Origin: Agromyces sp.
GTDB lineage: Bacteria > Actinomycetota > Actinomycetes > Actinomycetales > Microbacteriaceae
Assembly: GCA_031178025.1 (NCBI GenBank)
Contig: JAPSJU010000001.1
Span: forward strand, 1-33,921
DNA: 33,921 nucleotides
Direction: 5' to 3'
The notes beneath the pieces were generated by a model. That model saw nothing but the letters and a program-made list of their open reading frames with translations, was not told the DNA's origin and ran no database searches. Shown one piece after another: positions 22,514 through 32,496 of the stretch (its first letter is position 1; each line of letters begins with the position of its first letter). A program made the translations under genes and the position numbers.

Positions 22514-25087
22514 GTGACACACGAGCAGGACCAGGCCCTCGCCGACACCGGCGCGTACGACTTCGCCGCGATCCAGGCGAAGTGGCTCTCCGTGTGGGCG
22601 GAACTCGACCACTTCCGGGCTGGACGGCCCGGCGACACCCGGCCCCGCAAGTACATCCTCGACATGTTCCCGTACCCGTCGGGCGACCTGCACATGGGGC
22701 ACGCCGAGGCCTTCGGTTACGGCGACACCGTGGCACGCTACTGGCGCCACCAGGGCTTCGACGTGCTGCACCCGGTCGGCTGGGACTCCTTCGGCCTGCC
22801 CGCCGAGAACGCCGCGATCAAGCGGGGCGTCGATCCGCGGGCATGGACGTACGAGAACATCGAGCAGCAGAAGCGCTCGTTCCGCGAGTACGCGCCGTCG
22901 TTCGACTGGTCACGCGAGCTCCACACGAGCGATCCCGAGTACTACAAGTGGAACCAGTGGCTCTTCCTGAAGCTCTACGAGCAGGGCATCGCCTACCGCA
23001 AGGCCGGCCTGGTCAACTGGTGCCCGAACGACCAGACCGTGCTCGCGAACGAGCAGGTCATCGACGGGCACTGCGAGCGCTGCGGGTTCATCGTCACGAA
23101 GAAGGCACTCACCCAGTGGTACTTCCGGGTCACCGACTACGCGGATCGGCTCCTCGACGACCTGAACCAGCTCGAGGGGTCATGGCCGTCCAAGGTCGTC
23201 ACCATGCAGCGCAACTGGATCGGTCGATCCGCCGGCGCCGACGTCGACTTCGAAATCGAGGGCCGGGACGAGCCGGTGACGGTCTTCACGACGCGCCCCG
23301 ACACGCTCTACGGCGCGACCTTCATGGTGGTCGCCCCCGATTCCGAGCTCGCAGCGGAGCTCGCTGCGGGGGCATCCGCCGAGGTGCAGCGCCGCTTCCG
23401 GGACTATCTCGAATCCGTGCGATCCGAGAGCGACATCGACCGGCTCTCCACCGACCGGCCCAAGACGGGCGTCTTCCTCGAACGATTCGCCGTGAACCCC
23501 GTGAACGGCGAGCGGCTCCCGGTCTGGGCAGCCGACTACGTGCTCGCCGACTACGGCCACGGCGCGATCATGGCCGTGCCGGCCCACGACCAGCGCGACC
23601 TCGACTTCGCGCGAGCCTTCGAGCTGCCGATCCGCGTCGTCGTCGACACGAATGCGCCCGTCACCGGCGTCATCCCGGTGATCCCGCTCGACGAGCACGG
23701 CGAGCCGATGCTCCCCGACGAGGTGACGCTCGACGACCCGGCCTCGACGGGCATCGCGCTGGCCGGCGAAGGCCGGCTCATCAACTCAGGACCGCTCGAC
23801 GGCCTGTCGAAGTCCAACGCGATCCGCCGCGTGATCGAGCTGCTCGAGCAGCGCGGTCTCGGCCGGGCGGCGAAGAACTTCCGCCTGCGCGACTGGCTCA
23901 TCTCGCGTCAGCGGTACTGGGGCACCCCCATCCCGATCATCCACTGCACCGAGTGCGGCGAGGTGCCGGTGCCCGAGAGCGAGCTCCCGGTGCGGCTCCC
24001 GGATGCCGCCGGCCTCGACCTGAAGCCGAAGGGCACGAGCCCCCTCGGCGGCGCTGAGGAGTGGGTCAACGTGGCGTGCCCGAAGTGCGGGGGTGCCGCG
24101 CGACGCGACTCCGACACCATGGACACCTTCGTCGACAGCTCGTGGTACTACCTGCGCTACCTGAACCCGAACGACGAGGCGAAGGCGTTCGACACCGCAG
24201 AGGCCGAGAAGTGGCTGCCCGTCGACCAGTACGTCGGCGGCGTCGAGCACGCCATCCTGCACCTGCTCTACTCGCGGTTCATCACGAAGGTGCTCTTCGA
24301 CCTCGGCTACCTGAGCTTCACCGAGCCGTTCACCTCCCTGCTCAACCAGGGCATGGTGATCATGGACGGCACGAAGATGTCGAAGTCGAAGGGCAACCTC
24401 GTGGAGTTCGCGAGCGAGCTCGCCGCACACGGTGCCGATGCGCTGCGCGTCACGCTCGCCTTCGCCGGGCCGCCCGAGGACGACATCGACTGGGCGGACG
24501 TCTCGCCGGTCGGCGCCGCGAAGTTCCTCGCGCGGGCCTGGCGCATCTCGGGAGAGGTGAGCTCGAGCCCCGATGTCGAGTGGAAGACCGGCGACGTCGC
24601 ACTCCGTCGGCTGACGCACCGGCTCCTGGCCGATGCGCCATCGCTCGTCGAGGCGTTCAAGTTCAACGTGGTGATCGCCAGGCTCATGGAGCTCGTGAAC
24701 GCCACGCGCAAGACGATCGACTCCGGTGCGGGCGCCGGGGATGCCGCGGTCCGGGAGGCCGCCGAGGTCACCGCCATGATCCTCGACCTCTTCGCGCCGT
24801 ACACCGCCGAGGACATGTGGCAGCGCCTGGGCTACGAGCCGAGCGTCGCCCTCGTTCCGTGGCGGAAGGCCGACGCCTCCCTGCTCGTCGAGGAGTCCGT
24901 CACCGCGATCGTGCAGGTCGACGGCAAGGTGCGGGACCGGATCGTGGTGTCACCGAAGGTCTCGGCCGATGAGCTCGAGGCGCTCGCGCGCGGCTCGGCG
25001 GGTGTCGCACGTGCGGTCGGCGAGCGCGAGATCGTCAACGTGATCGTGCGTGCGCCGCGACTGGTCAACATCGCCACCCGCGGCTGA
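22514..25087 (+). CDS. leuS: Leucyl-tRNA synthetase
   Basis: 857 residues, the usual bacterial length. It charges tRNA-Leu with leucine. Class I motifs are clear: HIGH as HMGH (H60-H63, in YPSGDLHMGHAEAF) and KMSKS at about residue 621 (TKMSKSKGNLVE). The CP1 editing domain lies between them, with TVFTTRPDTLYGATFMV and the GHGAIMAVPAHDQRDLDFA segment that holds the conserved editing Asp. Cysteine pairs CTECGEVPVPE and CPKCGG suggest a zinc-binding ZN-1 domain. The C-terminal tRNA-binding part includes IVQVDGKVRDRIVV. I chose the GTG at 22514 (protein MTHEQDQALA) over the in-frame GTG at 22460, which adds 18 residues and lacks a ribosome-binding site; even the chosen site has only a weak GAGAG. 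Confidence 0.97.
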   Translation: MTHEQDQALADTGAYDFAAIQAKWLSVWAELDHFRAGRPGDTRPRKYILDMFPYPSGDLHMGHAEAFGYGDTVARYWRHQGFDVLHPVGWDSFGLPAENAAIKRGVDPRAWTYENIEQQKRSFREYAPSFDWSRELHTSDPEYYKWNQWLFLKLYEQGIAYRKAGLVNWCPNDQTVLANEQVIDGHCERCGFIVTKKALTQWYFRVTDYADRLLDDLNQLEGSWPSKVVTMQRNWIGRSAGADVDFEIEGRDEPVTVFTTRPDTLYGATFMVVAPDSELAAELAAGASAEVQRRFRDYLESVRSESDIDRLSTDRPKTGVFLERFAVNPVNGERLPVWAADYVLADYGHGAIMAVPAHDQRDLDFARAFELPIRVVVDTNAPVTGVIPVIPLDEHGEPMLPDEVTLDDPASTGIALAGEGRLINSGPLDGLSKSNAIRRVIELLEQRGLGRAAKNFRLRDWLISRQRYWGTPIPIIHCTECGEVPVPESELPVRLPDAAGLDLKPKGTSPLGGAEEWVNVACPKCGGAARRDSDTMDTFVDSSWYYLRYLNPNDEAKAFDTAEAEKWLPVDQYVGGVEHAILHLLYSRFITKVLFDLGYLSFTEPFTSLLNQGMVIMDGTKMSKSKGNLVEFASELAAHGADALRVTLAFAGPPEDDIDWADVSPVGAAKFLARAWRISGEVSSSPDVEWKTGDVALRRLTHRLLADAPSLVEAFKFNVVIARLMELVNATRKTIDSGAGAGDAAVREAAEVTAMILDLFAPYTAEDMWQRLGYEPSVALVPWRKADASLLVEESVTAIVQVDGKVRDRIVVSPKVSADELEALARGSAGVARAVGEREIVNVIVRAPRLVNIATRG

Positions 25088-25103
25088 CCACTCGTCCTCC
25101 ACA

Positions 25104-25124
25104 CCCGCGGCGGAGCGCTGCGGG
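25104..25124 (+). terminator. Hairpin after leuS
   Basis: CCCGCGGC (25104-25111) pairs with GCTGCGGG (25117-25124) as an 8-bp stem with one G-T wobble and a 5-base loop, 16 bases after the leuS stop. It separates leuS from the comEA promoter. Confidence 0.5.
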
Positions 25125-25170
25125 AGATGCGTCCCCTCGGCGTCGGCGCGGGTCGGTCGGCGGCGTTCAC

Positions 25171-25176
25171 TAGCGT
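25171..25176 (+). promoter_or_regulatory. Candidate -10 element for comEA (TAGCGT), leaderless start
   Basis: TAGCGT fits TAnnnT and lies exactly 6 bases before the comEA ATG, which has no ribosome-binding site. Confidence 0.4.
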
Positions 25177-25182
25177 GCGGGC

Positions 25183-25878
25183 ATGCCCGCGCTCGATGAT
25201 CCGGAACCGTTGGACGCCCTCGCCCCGGTGGCGCGGCGTGCGGCGCCCACGGTGCGCTTCGCGGTCGGAAGCGCCGTGGTGCTGTTCGTCGTGGCGGTCG
25301 TCATCGCGGCCGTCGTCTCCGTCGCCTCGAGGGGAGGAGGCGAGCACGGCCTGATCGGCGCGACCGACGGCGGCGCCGTCGTGGGTGCCGACGACGCTGA
25401 GGGTGCGGCAGTCGTCGACGGCCGCTCGCACCCGTCGGTCGGCCGGTCGCCGATGCTGGTGCACGTGCTCGGAGCGGTGACGCGACCGGGGCTCGTCGAG
25501 CTCTCCAGCGGCGCCCGCGTCGTCGACGCCATCGCGGCCGCGGGTGGTCTCACGCCGGAGGCGGATCCGGCAGGCGTCAACCTCGCTCGTGCCGTCGTGG
25601 ACGGCGAGCAACTCTTCGTCGCCGCAGTGGGGCAGGCACCACCGGTGCAGGCCGGAGCGGCGGGGGAGGCGGGCGGCTCCGTGGACGGCCTCGTGCACCT
25701 GAACACCGCTGACGTCGCCGCCCTCGACACGCTGCCGCGCATCGGTCCGGCGCTCGCCCAGCGCATCATCGACTGGCGAGAGGCGAACGGACCCTTCACG
25801 AGCGTCGAGCAACTGCTCGAAGTGGCCGGCATCGGCGATGCCATCCTCACCGGACTGGCCGATCGGGTGGCACCCTGA
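25183..25878 (+). CDS. comEA: ComEA-family DNA-binding protein
   Basis: 231 residues. ComEA is the surface receptor that binds double-stranded DNA during natural transformation. After a short cytoplasmic part there is one membrane helix (about residues 27-48, VGSAVVLFVVAVVIAAVVSV). An extracellular linker leads to an SLBB domain (LVHVLGAVTRPGLVELSSGARVVDAI, about 87-145), a Gly/Ala linker, and a C-terminal helix-hairpin-helix pair (LVHLNTADVAALDTLPRIGP, ALAQRIIDWREANGPF, LLEVAGIGDAIL) that binds DNA. It directly abuts comEC: the comEA stop is immediately followed by the comEC ATG. The gene pair is common in Actinobacteria even where transformation has not been shown, so the presence of active competence is not proven by it. 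Confidence 0.9.
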   Translation: MPALDDPEPLDALAPVARRAAPTVRFAVGSAVVLFVVAVVIAAVVSVASRGGGEHGLIGATDGGAVVGADDAEGAAVVDGRSHPSVGRSPMLVHVLGAVTRPGLVELSSGARVVDAIAAAGGLTPEADPAGVNLARAVVDGEQLFVAAVGQAPPVQAGAAGEAGGSVDGLVHLNTADVAALDTLPRIGPALAQRIIDWREANGPFTSVEQLLEVAGIGDAILTGLADRVAP

Positions 25879-28230
25879 ATGCCCGATCTGCGGCTGCTCG
25901 CGCCCGCGCTGGCGGCATGGGTCACCGGATGGGCAGTCGTCGCGGCGCCCGAACTCGGCATCGCACCCCACGGCCTGGCCTGGATGATCTGGAGCCTCGG
26001 GGTCGCACTGCTCGCGGTGCTGCTGGTCTCGAGGCGAGCCATGGCCGGTCGTGGACTCCTGGTCGGGCTCGGTGCCACGGCCGTGGTCGCGCTGGCGGCA
26101 TCCGGCCTCGTCGCCTCGACCGCGTCGGTCGCGCTCGCGCAGCGCGAGGCCTCGCCGCTCGACGACGCGGCATCCGATGCGCGCGCAGTCCACGTCGTCG
26201 TCGACATCGTCGCGGCGCCTCGGACGATGACCGGCCCGAGCTGGGCGGAGGCGGGCGACCGTCCTCGGCTGCGACTGGACGGCCGGATCGTCTCGATCGG
26301 CGGCGAGCCCGCCTCGCCGGTCGTCGTCACGATGTCGCTCGCCGCGTCGACCGACGAGGTGTCGCTCGGCGCGCGCCTCGCCTTCGACGCGCGCGTGACG
26401 CCGCTGCCCGCGGCCGAGGAGGCCGGGTTCCGGCTCCGACCGGTCGGCGATGTCGAGCTCATCGACGGTCCACCCGGGTGGTTCGCATGGGCCGTCGGAC
26501 TCCGCTCCGGGTTCGCCGACGCCGCCGCATCCCTGAGTGGCGACGGTGCGGCCCTCGTCCCGGGACTCGCCATCGGCGACACGACGGCGGTGGGCGACGA
26601 ACTCGATGCGGCGATGAAGGCGAGCGCGCTGAGTCATCTCACGGCGGTCTCCGGCGCGAACTGCGCCATCGTGACCGCCGCGGCCTTCGCCGTGTCGTCG
26701 CTCTGCCGCCTGCCCCGCGGCTGGCGCGTCGTGGTCGCGCTTCTGGCCCTGCTCGGCTTCGTCGTCCTCGTCACGCCACAACCGAGCGTCGTGCGCGCGA
26801 GCGCGATGGCCGTCGTCGTGCTCCTCGCCATCGCGCTCGGGCGGCGGGGCGGCGGTGTGGCAGCCCTCAGCGTCGCCGTCATCGTGCTCGTCGCGTGGGA
26901 TCCGTGGCTCGCCCGCGACTACGGATTCGCGCTCTCCGCTGCGGCGACCGCCGGCCTGCTGCTCCTCGCCGTGCCGCTCGCCGGACGGATGGCGCGCGTC
27001 ATGCCGAGGTCCCTCGCCACGCTGCTCGCCGTGCCGCTGGCCGCGCAGCTCGCCTGCCAGCCGGTGCTGATCCTGCTCGACCCCGCCATCGCGGTCTACG
27101 GCGTGCCGGCGAACCTCCTCGCGGCGCCGGCGGCACCCGTCGCCACGGTCGTCGGCCTGGTCGGCTGCCTCGTGCTGCCGCTGCTGCCGGCGGTCGGGGC
27201 CGCGGTGCTGCAGCTCGCCTGGCTTCCGGCCTCGTGGATCGCACTCGTGGCGCATGGAGCGGCCTCGTTGCCCGGCGGCCGCGTGCCGTGGCTGCCGGAT
27301 GCCCTCGGCGCCCTGCTGCTCGCCGGGGTGACCGCGCTCGGCCTCTGGTTGCTTCTCTCCGCCCGCCGGAGCCCGCGCCTTCGGGCGACGGTCGGCGGAG
27401 TCCTCGTCGTCGCCGCCGCACTGCCACTCGGAGTGACCGTCGGCGCTCCGCTCGTCGGCGTGATGACGCGACCGGCGCGATGGGATGTGGCGGTGTGCGA
27501 CATCGGTCAGGGCGACGCCGTGCTGATCCGGTCGGCGGACGAGATGGCGCTCATCGACACGGGACCGGATCCCGTCGCACTCGAACGGTGCCTCTCGCTC
27601 CTCGGGATCGAGCGGATCGACCTCCTCGTGGTGACGCACTGGGACGCGGACCATGCGGGGGGAGCCGCCGCCGTCGTCGGCCGCGTCGACCTCGTCATCC
27701 ACGGGCCAGCGGACGGCGACCGATCGCGTCGGGTGGTCGATCCGCTCATCCGCGCCGGTGCGGAGGCGGTCGAGGTGGTCTTCGGCGATCGCGGCTCGCT
27801 CGGGGAGGCGCGCTGGCGCGTGCTGTGGCCGAAACCCGGCGCCGTACCGGGCAACGATGCGAGCGTGGTGCTCGACCTCGACGCCCCCGGATACACGGGC
27901 GTGTTCCTCGGCGATCTCGGCGAGCAGGCCCAGGCGCGCATGCTGCGGACGGCCGCGCTCGGACCCGTCGACCTCGTCAAGGTCGCGCACCACGGCTCCG
28001 CCGACCAGAGCGAGGCGCTCTACCGTGAACTCGGTGCGGCGGTGGGACTCATCGGCGTCGGATCCGAGAACGGCTACGGGCATCCGACCGACCGCGTGCT
28101 GGAGATCCTGACCGGTACCGGCACGGCTGCCGTTCGCACGGATCTCGCCGGCACGTCGGTGCTCACCGCGACCGGCGAAGGTTTCGAGCTGTGGTCCGAG
28201 CGAGCCGGCGGCGTCGGTGCCCGCCCGTAG
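25879..28230 (+). CDS. comEC: ComEC/Rec2-type DNA uptake channel
   Basis: 783 residues. ComEC forms the channel that carries single-stranded DNA across the membrane. Three parts are seen. N-terminal membrane helices and an OB-fold-like DUF4131 region (about 1-200) come first. The central Competence domain has the typical ALVPGLAIGDTTAVGDELDAAMKASALSHLTAVSGANCA stretch (about 216-255; split here by family motif ALSHLTAVSGANCA) and many helices. A C-terminal metallo-beta-lactamase-like domain starts near DVAVCDIGQGDAVLI and holds THWDADHAGG (H587, D589, D591, H592) and VKVAHHGSADQ. The metal ligands are intact, which fits an active nuclease domain. It follows comEA with no gap and its TAG stop overlaps a TAGACT element that probably drives holA. 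Confidence 0.92.
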   Translation: MPDLRLLAPALAAWVTGWAVVAAPELGIAPHGLAWMIWSLGVALLAVLLVSRRAMAGRGLLVGLGATAVVALAASGLVASTASVALAQREASPLDDAASDARAVHVVVDIVAAPRTMTGPSWAEAGDRPRLRLDGRIVSIGGEPASPVVVTMSLAASTDEVSLGARLAFDARVTPLPAAEEAGFRLRPVGDVELIDGPPGWFAWAVGLRSGFADAAASLSGDGAALVPGLAIGDTTAVGDELDAAMKASALSHLTAVSGANCAIVTAAAFAVSSLCRLPRGWRVVVALLALLGFVVLVTPQPSVVRASAMAVVVLLAIALGRRGGGVAALSVAVIVLVAWDPWLARDYGFALSAAATAGLLLLAVPLAGRMARVMPRSLATLLAVPLAAQLACQPVLILLDPAIAVYGVPANLLAAPAAPVATVVGLVGCLVLPLLPAVGAAVLQLAWLPASWIALVAHGAASLPGGRVPWLPDALGALLLAGVTALGLWLLLSARRSPRLRATVGGVLVVAAALPLGVTVGAPLVGVMTRPARWDVAVCDIGQGDAVLIRSADEMALIDTGPDPVALERCLSLLGIERIDLLVVTHWDADHAGGAAAVVGRVDLVIHGPADGDRSRRVVDPLIRAGAEAVEVVFGDRGSLGEARWRVLWPKPGAVPGNDASVVLDLDAPGYTGVFLGDLGEQAQARMLRTAALGPVDLVKVAHHGSADQSEALYRELGAAVGLIGVGSENGYGHPTDRVLEILTGTGTAAVRTDLAGTSVLTATGEGFELWSERAGGVGARP

Positions 28231-28233
28231 ACT
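28228..28233 (+). promoter_or_regulatory. Candidate -10 element for holA (TAGACT)
   Basis: TAGACT begins with the comEC stop codon and lies 21 bases before the holA GTG, leaving room for the ribosome-binding site GGGAGG (28245-28250). The same arrangement, a stop codon reused as the first three bases of the -10, occurs at pabB. Confidence 0.4.
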
Positions 28234-28254
28234 TGAGCGGAATCGGGAGGTGCG

Positions 28255-29283
28255 GTGGCACGATCAGGCGCGTCGACGCGGGCGAAGTCGGCGGCGATCC
28301 CGCAGGTGTCGTGGAACGAGGTGCGCCCGGCCCCCGTCGTCCTGATCTCCGGCCCCGAGCACGTGCTCGCCGAGCGCGCGAGCGGGCTGCTCCGCGAATT
28401 CCTCCGCTCCGAGGATCCCGCACTCGAGGTGAGCGATCTCGAGGCCGACGGGTACCGCCGAGGCGAGCTGCTGACGCTCGCGAGTCCGTCGCTCTTCGGC
28501 GAGCCGAGGCTCATCCGCGTCAACGCCGTCGAGCGCTCGAGCGACGATTTCCTCATCGACGCGCTCGCCTACCTCGAGCAGCCCGCCGAATCGACGACCC
28601 TCGTGCTCCGCCACGCCGGGGGAGTCCGCGGCAAGAAGCTGCTCGACGCGATCCGCGCGGGCAACGGCGGCGGCGTCGAGATCGTGTGCGCCGAGCTGAA
28701 GAAGGACGTCGAGAAGCAGGACTTCGCCGCCGCCGAGTTCCGCGCCGCCGACCGCCGGATCGACGCGCGCGCGCTCCGCTCCCTCGTCGCGGCGTTCTCG
28801 GACGATCTCGCTGAGCTCTCCGCCGCCTGTCGCCAGCTCATCGCCGACGCCCCGGGCGACATCACCGAGGCGGTCGTCGCGAAGTACTACGCCGGCCGGG
28901 TCGAGACGAACGCATTCGTGGTGGCCGACGCCGCGATCGCAGGCCGGCACGGCGAGGCGCTCATCGCGCTGCGCCATGCCCTCGACAGCGGCGCCGACCC
29001 GGTGCCCATCGTCGCCGCCTTCGCGATGAAGGTCCGGACGATGGCGAAGGTGTCCGGGGTGCGGGGCGGCGGCCCGCAGGTGGCGTCGTCCCTCGGACTC
29101 GCGCCCTGGCAGGTCGATCGCGCTCGGCGCGACCTCGCCGGGTGGAGTGATGAGGGGCTGCAGCGGGTGATCCTCTCCCTCGCCGCCGCGGATGCGGCGG
29201 TGAAGGGTGCCGAACGCGACCCGGTGTTCGCCCTCGAGCGCCTCATCGGCATCATCGCGGCGCGAGGGCGCGACCTGGTCTGA
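28255..29283 (+). CDS. holA: DNA polymerase III delta subunit (clamp loader)
   Basis: 342 residues, typical length. HolA opens the beta clamp as part of the clamp-loader complex, which works with the DnaE polymerase encoded earlier. The N-terminal AAA+-like domain begins PVVLISGPEHVLAERASGLL and continues with LTLASPSLFGEPRLIRVNAV, LIDALAYLEQP and TTLVLRHAGGVRGKKLLDAI; the C-terminal collar domain includes SDDLAELSAACRQLIAD, ITEAVVAKYYAGRVETNAF and ALRHALDSGADPVPIVAAFA. As in other delta subunits, there is no functional Walker A. The GTG start has a good GGGAGG ribosome-binding site. The order comEA-comEC-holA-rpsT is common in Actinobacteria, and rpsT lies here on the opposite strand. Confidence 0.93.
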   Translation: MARSGASTRAKSAAIPQVSWNEVRPAPVVLISGPEHVLAERASGLLREFLRSEDPALEVSDLEADGYRRGELLTLASPSLFGEPRLIRVNAVERSSDDFLIDALAYLEQPAESTTLVLRHAGGVRGKKLLDAIRAGNGGGVEIVCAELKKDVEKQDFAAAEFRAADRRIDARALRSLVAAFSDDLAELSAACRQLIADAPGDITEAVVAKYYAGRVETNAFVVADAAIAGRHGEALIALRHALDSGADPVPIVAAFAMKVRTMAKVSGVRGGGPQVASSLGLAPWQVDRARRDLAGWSDEGLQRVILSLAAADAAVKGAERDPVFALERLIGIIAARGRDLV

Positions 29284-29320
29284 CGCCTCGTGCTGTCGAC
29301 CGCCCATGTCGTGGAACGGC

Positions 29321-29351
29321 GAAGGCCCCCGCACATCGTGCGAGGGCCTTC
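29321..29351. terminator. Strong bidirectional hairpin between holA and rpsT
   Basis: Bases 29321-29334 pair with 29338-29351 as a 14-bp stem with a single mismatch around the 3-base loop ATC (arms begin GAAGGCCC and end GGGCCTTC). It lies between the converging holA and rpsT genes, 37 bases after one stop and 18 bases after the other. Confidence 0.75.
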
Positions 29352-29369
29352 AGCGTGCGTGGGTTCGCG

Positions 29370-29630
29370 TCAGAGCGCGGCGACCTGCTTCGCGATCGCC
29401 GACTTGCGGTTCGCGGCCTGGTTCTTGTGGATCACGCCCTTCGAGGCGGCCTTGTCGAGCTTGCGGGTCGCGGCGCGGAGGGCGGTCGTCGCCTTCTCCT
29501 TGTCGCCCGAGGCGATGGCGTCGCGAGTCGCGCGGACGGCGCTCCTGACCTCGCTCTTGACGGCCTTGTTGCGCTCCTGCGCCTTCAGGTTGGTGCGGAT
29601 GCGCTTGATCTGCGACTTGATGTTTGCCAC
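29370..29630 (-). CDS. rpsT: 30S ribosomal protein S20
   Basis: 86 residues, the normal length for S20, which binds 16S rRNA early in small-subunit assembly. The start is the GTG at 29630, giving VANIKSQIKRIRTNLKAQER, the family's N-terminus; the open frame upstream of it is not family-like. Lys/Arg-rich helices follow (RNKAVKSEVRSAVRATRD, then ALRAATRKLDKAASKG, VIHKNQAANRKSAIAKQV), all characteristic. No strong ribosome-binding site is visible. Transcription probably starts near 29728, from the promoter at 29735-29764, so the mRNA has an approximately 98-base leader, unusual in this window. In E. coli, S20 regulates its own synthesis through its mRNA leader; whether that happens here is unknown. 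Confidence 0.97.
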   Translation of the reverse strand: MANIKSQIKRIRTNLKAQERNKAVKSEVRSAVRATRDAIASGDKEKATTALRAATRKLDKAASKGVIHKNQAANRKSAIAKQVAAL

Positions 29631-29728
29631 GTGGTTCGTCTTTCGTCTCTGCGGGTACCGGATGTGCCGACGCGGGTAGAGGGGCCCGGCCGGCGAATCG
29701 TGCGGGGTGGGACCCACACGGAAGCCAA
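29631..29728 (-). promoter_or_regulatory. rpsT 5' leader, about 98 bases
   Basis: Predicted transcript leader between the rpsT promoter and its GTG. On the minus strand it contains a GTGTGG/CCGCAC pairing (one G-T wobble, 8-base loop) near its 5' end and further GC-rich self-complementary parts. It could hold an S20-responsive structure, but I cannot identify one. Confidence 0.3.
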
Positions 29729-29734
29729 CAGACA

Positions 29735-29764
29735 ACGATACCAGCTAGGTGCCGGTGGCACCAA
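29735..29764 (-). promoter_or_regulatory. rpsT promoter (TTGGTG, 18-base spacer, TATCGT)
   Basis: On the minus strand, a -35-like TTGGTG (29759-29764) is separated by 18 bases from TATCGT (29735-29740). The promoter lies partly inside the 3' end of the upstream hydrolase gene, whose stop is at 29745-29747. This is the only promoter in the window with a recognisable -35. Confidence 0.5.
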
Positions 29765-30524
29765 CGCGAGGAGGGCGTCGACGCCGGGCTGCCCGGTGCT
29801 CGAGTTCCGCCACGGCTCCCACGAGGACAGCGGTGAACGCATCGGGCCGGGAGAGGCTGACGAGGTGCGTCGCGCCCGGCACGACGATGAGCCGGCCGTC
29901 GCGCAGCGAACGGAGCATCCGCCGCTCGTCGATGCGGAAATGGTCGAAGCGACCGTTCACGAGCCAGACGGGAGCATCGACGCGGGCGAGCGAGGCTTCG
30001 GGATCGAGCTCGCCGACCGCCCTGAGCACCGGCGCCATGACGTCGAGCGCGACGCCGCCCGCGATCACGTCCTCGACGGCCGCGGCGGGCAGGAAGGCTC
30101 GCGCCATCAGGTCGTTGAGCGCGCGCCCGCGGTCGGGGAGCCGTCCGATCGCGGCGGCGAGCGCGCGATACCCGGCGAGCCCGACGCCGCGGGGCCGGGT
30201 GCCGCACGAGGCGGCGACGAGTCCGTCGAAGCGGCCGGGATGCCGGGCCGCGTACTCGATCGCGAGGTAGCCGCCGAGGCTCAACCCGACGAGGAGCACC
30301 GGTGGCCGCCGCTGCGGCTCGTCGCTTCCAACGGTCGGCATCCCGGCGTCGATGGCCGCCATCGCGGCCTCGATCGAGAAGTCCTCCGACATATGCCGGC
30401 CATGGCCGGGCAGGTCGATCGCGACCGCCTCGATGTCGAGTCGCTCGAGCGCCTCCAGTTGGCGCCGCCACATCGACGCGGACGTGCGCAGGCCGTGAAC
30501 GAGCACGATGCTCGCGCGCGTCAC
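29745..30524 (-). CDS. Alpha/beta-fold hydrolase
   Basis: 259 residues. The fold is indicated by SIVLVHGLRTSASMWRRQL (oxyanion-hole HG), IDLPGHGRH, and the nucleophile elbow LLVGLSLGGYLAIEYAARHP with Ser82 as nucleophile. The probable acid is the Asp of NGRFDHFRIDE and the base the His of VPGATHLVSLSRPDAF. The substrate cannot be told; such enzymes include esterases, lipases and haloalkane dehalogenase-like proteins. Translation starts at GTG 30524, preceded by GGAGG; no ATG is in frame upstream. A nine-codon ORF starting shortly after a TACGCT element ends overlapping this GTG, so expression may be coupled to it. The 3' end overlaps the rpsT promoter. Confidence 0.88.
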   Translation of the reverse strand: MTRASIVLVHGLRTSASMWRRQLEALERLDIEAVAIDLPGHGRHMSEDFSIEAAMAAIDAGMPTVGSDEPQRRPPVLLVGLSLGGYLAIEYAARHPGRFDGLVAASCGTRPRGVGLAGYRALAAAIGRLPDRGRALNDLMARAFLPAAAVEDVIAGGVALDVMAPVLRAVGELDPEASLARVDAPVWLVNGRFDHFRIDERRMLRSLRDGRLIVVPGATHLVSLSRPDAFTAVLVGAVAELEHRAARRRRPPRVGATGT

Positions 30525-30550
30525 GACATCCTCCGTGCAGCTTCGGCCAT
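30521..30550 (-). CDS. Possible nine-residue leader peptide before the hydrolase
   Basis: Minus-strand ORF encoding MAEAARRMS. Its ATG is 9 bases after a TACGCT -10 candidate (30560-30565), the same layout as hisD and nrdR, so it would be translated as a near-leaderless mRNA. Its TGA overlaps the hydrolase GTG (GTGA), and its codons include the hydrolase ribosome-binding site. It could simply be the outcome of short 5' sequence; there is no homology to judge. Confidence 0.35.
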   Translation of the reverse strand: MAEAARRMS

Positions 30551-30559
30551 GGTGATGCC

Positions 30560-30565
30560 AGCGTA
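30560..30565 (-). promoter_or_regulatory. Candidate -10 element for the hydrolase gene (TACGCT)
   Basis: On the minus strand TACGCT is identical to the DedA element at 13680. It would start transcription near 30553, just before the ATG of the nine-codon ORF and about 29 bases before the hydrolase GTG. Confidence 0.4.
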
Positions 30566-30613
30566 GTCGGGGGTCCCGGCGGGCGGCATCCGTGAGACGA
30601 GGCGGGCAAGTCA

Positions 30614-30622
30614 TGGGAGAAT
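30614..30622 (+). promoter_or_regulatory. Possible extended -10 for lepA (TGG-GAGAAT)
   Basis: TGGGAGAAT resembles an extended -10 (TGn plus hexamer) and lies 7 bases before the lepA ATG. The first hexamer base is G instead of T, so this is weaker than the other candidates. Confidence 0.25.
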
Positions 30623-30629
30623 CGTCAGG

Positions 30630-32486
<1,857 letters not shown>

Positions 32487-32496
32487 GGAGCGTCGG

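Noticed and set aside
24832..28083. Open reading frame of 1083 codons on the minus strand, antisense to leuS, comEA and comEC
   Set aside because: Low-complexity Arg/Asp/Glu/His-rich translation with no recognisable domain; it mirrors the third-position GC bias of the plus-strand genes.
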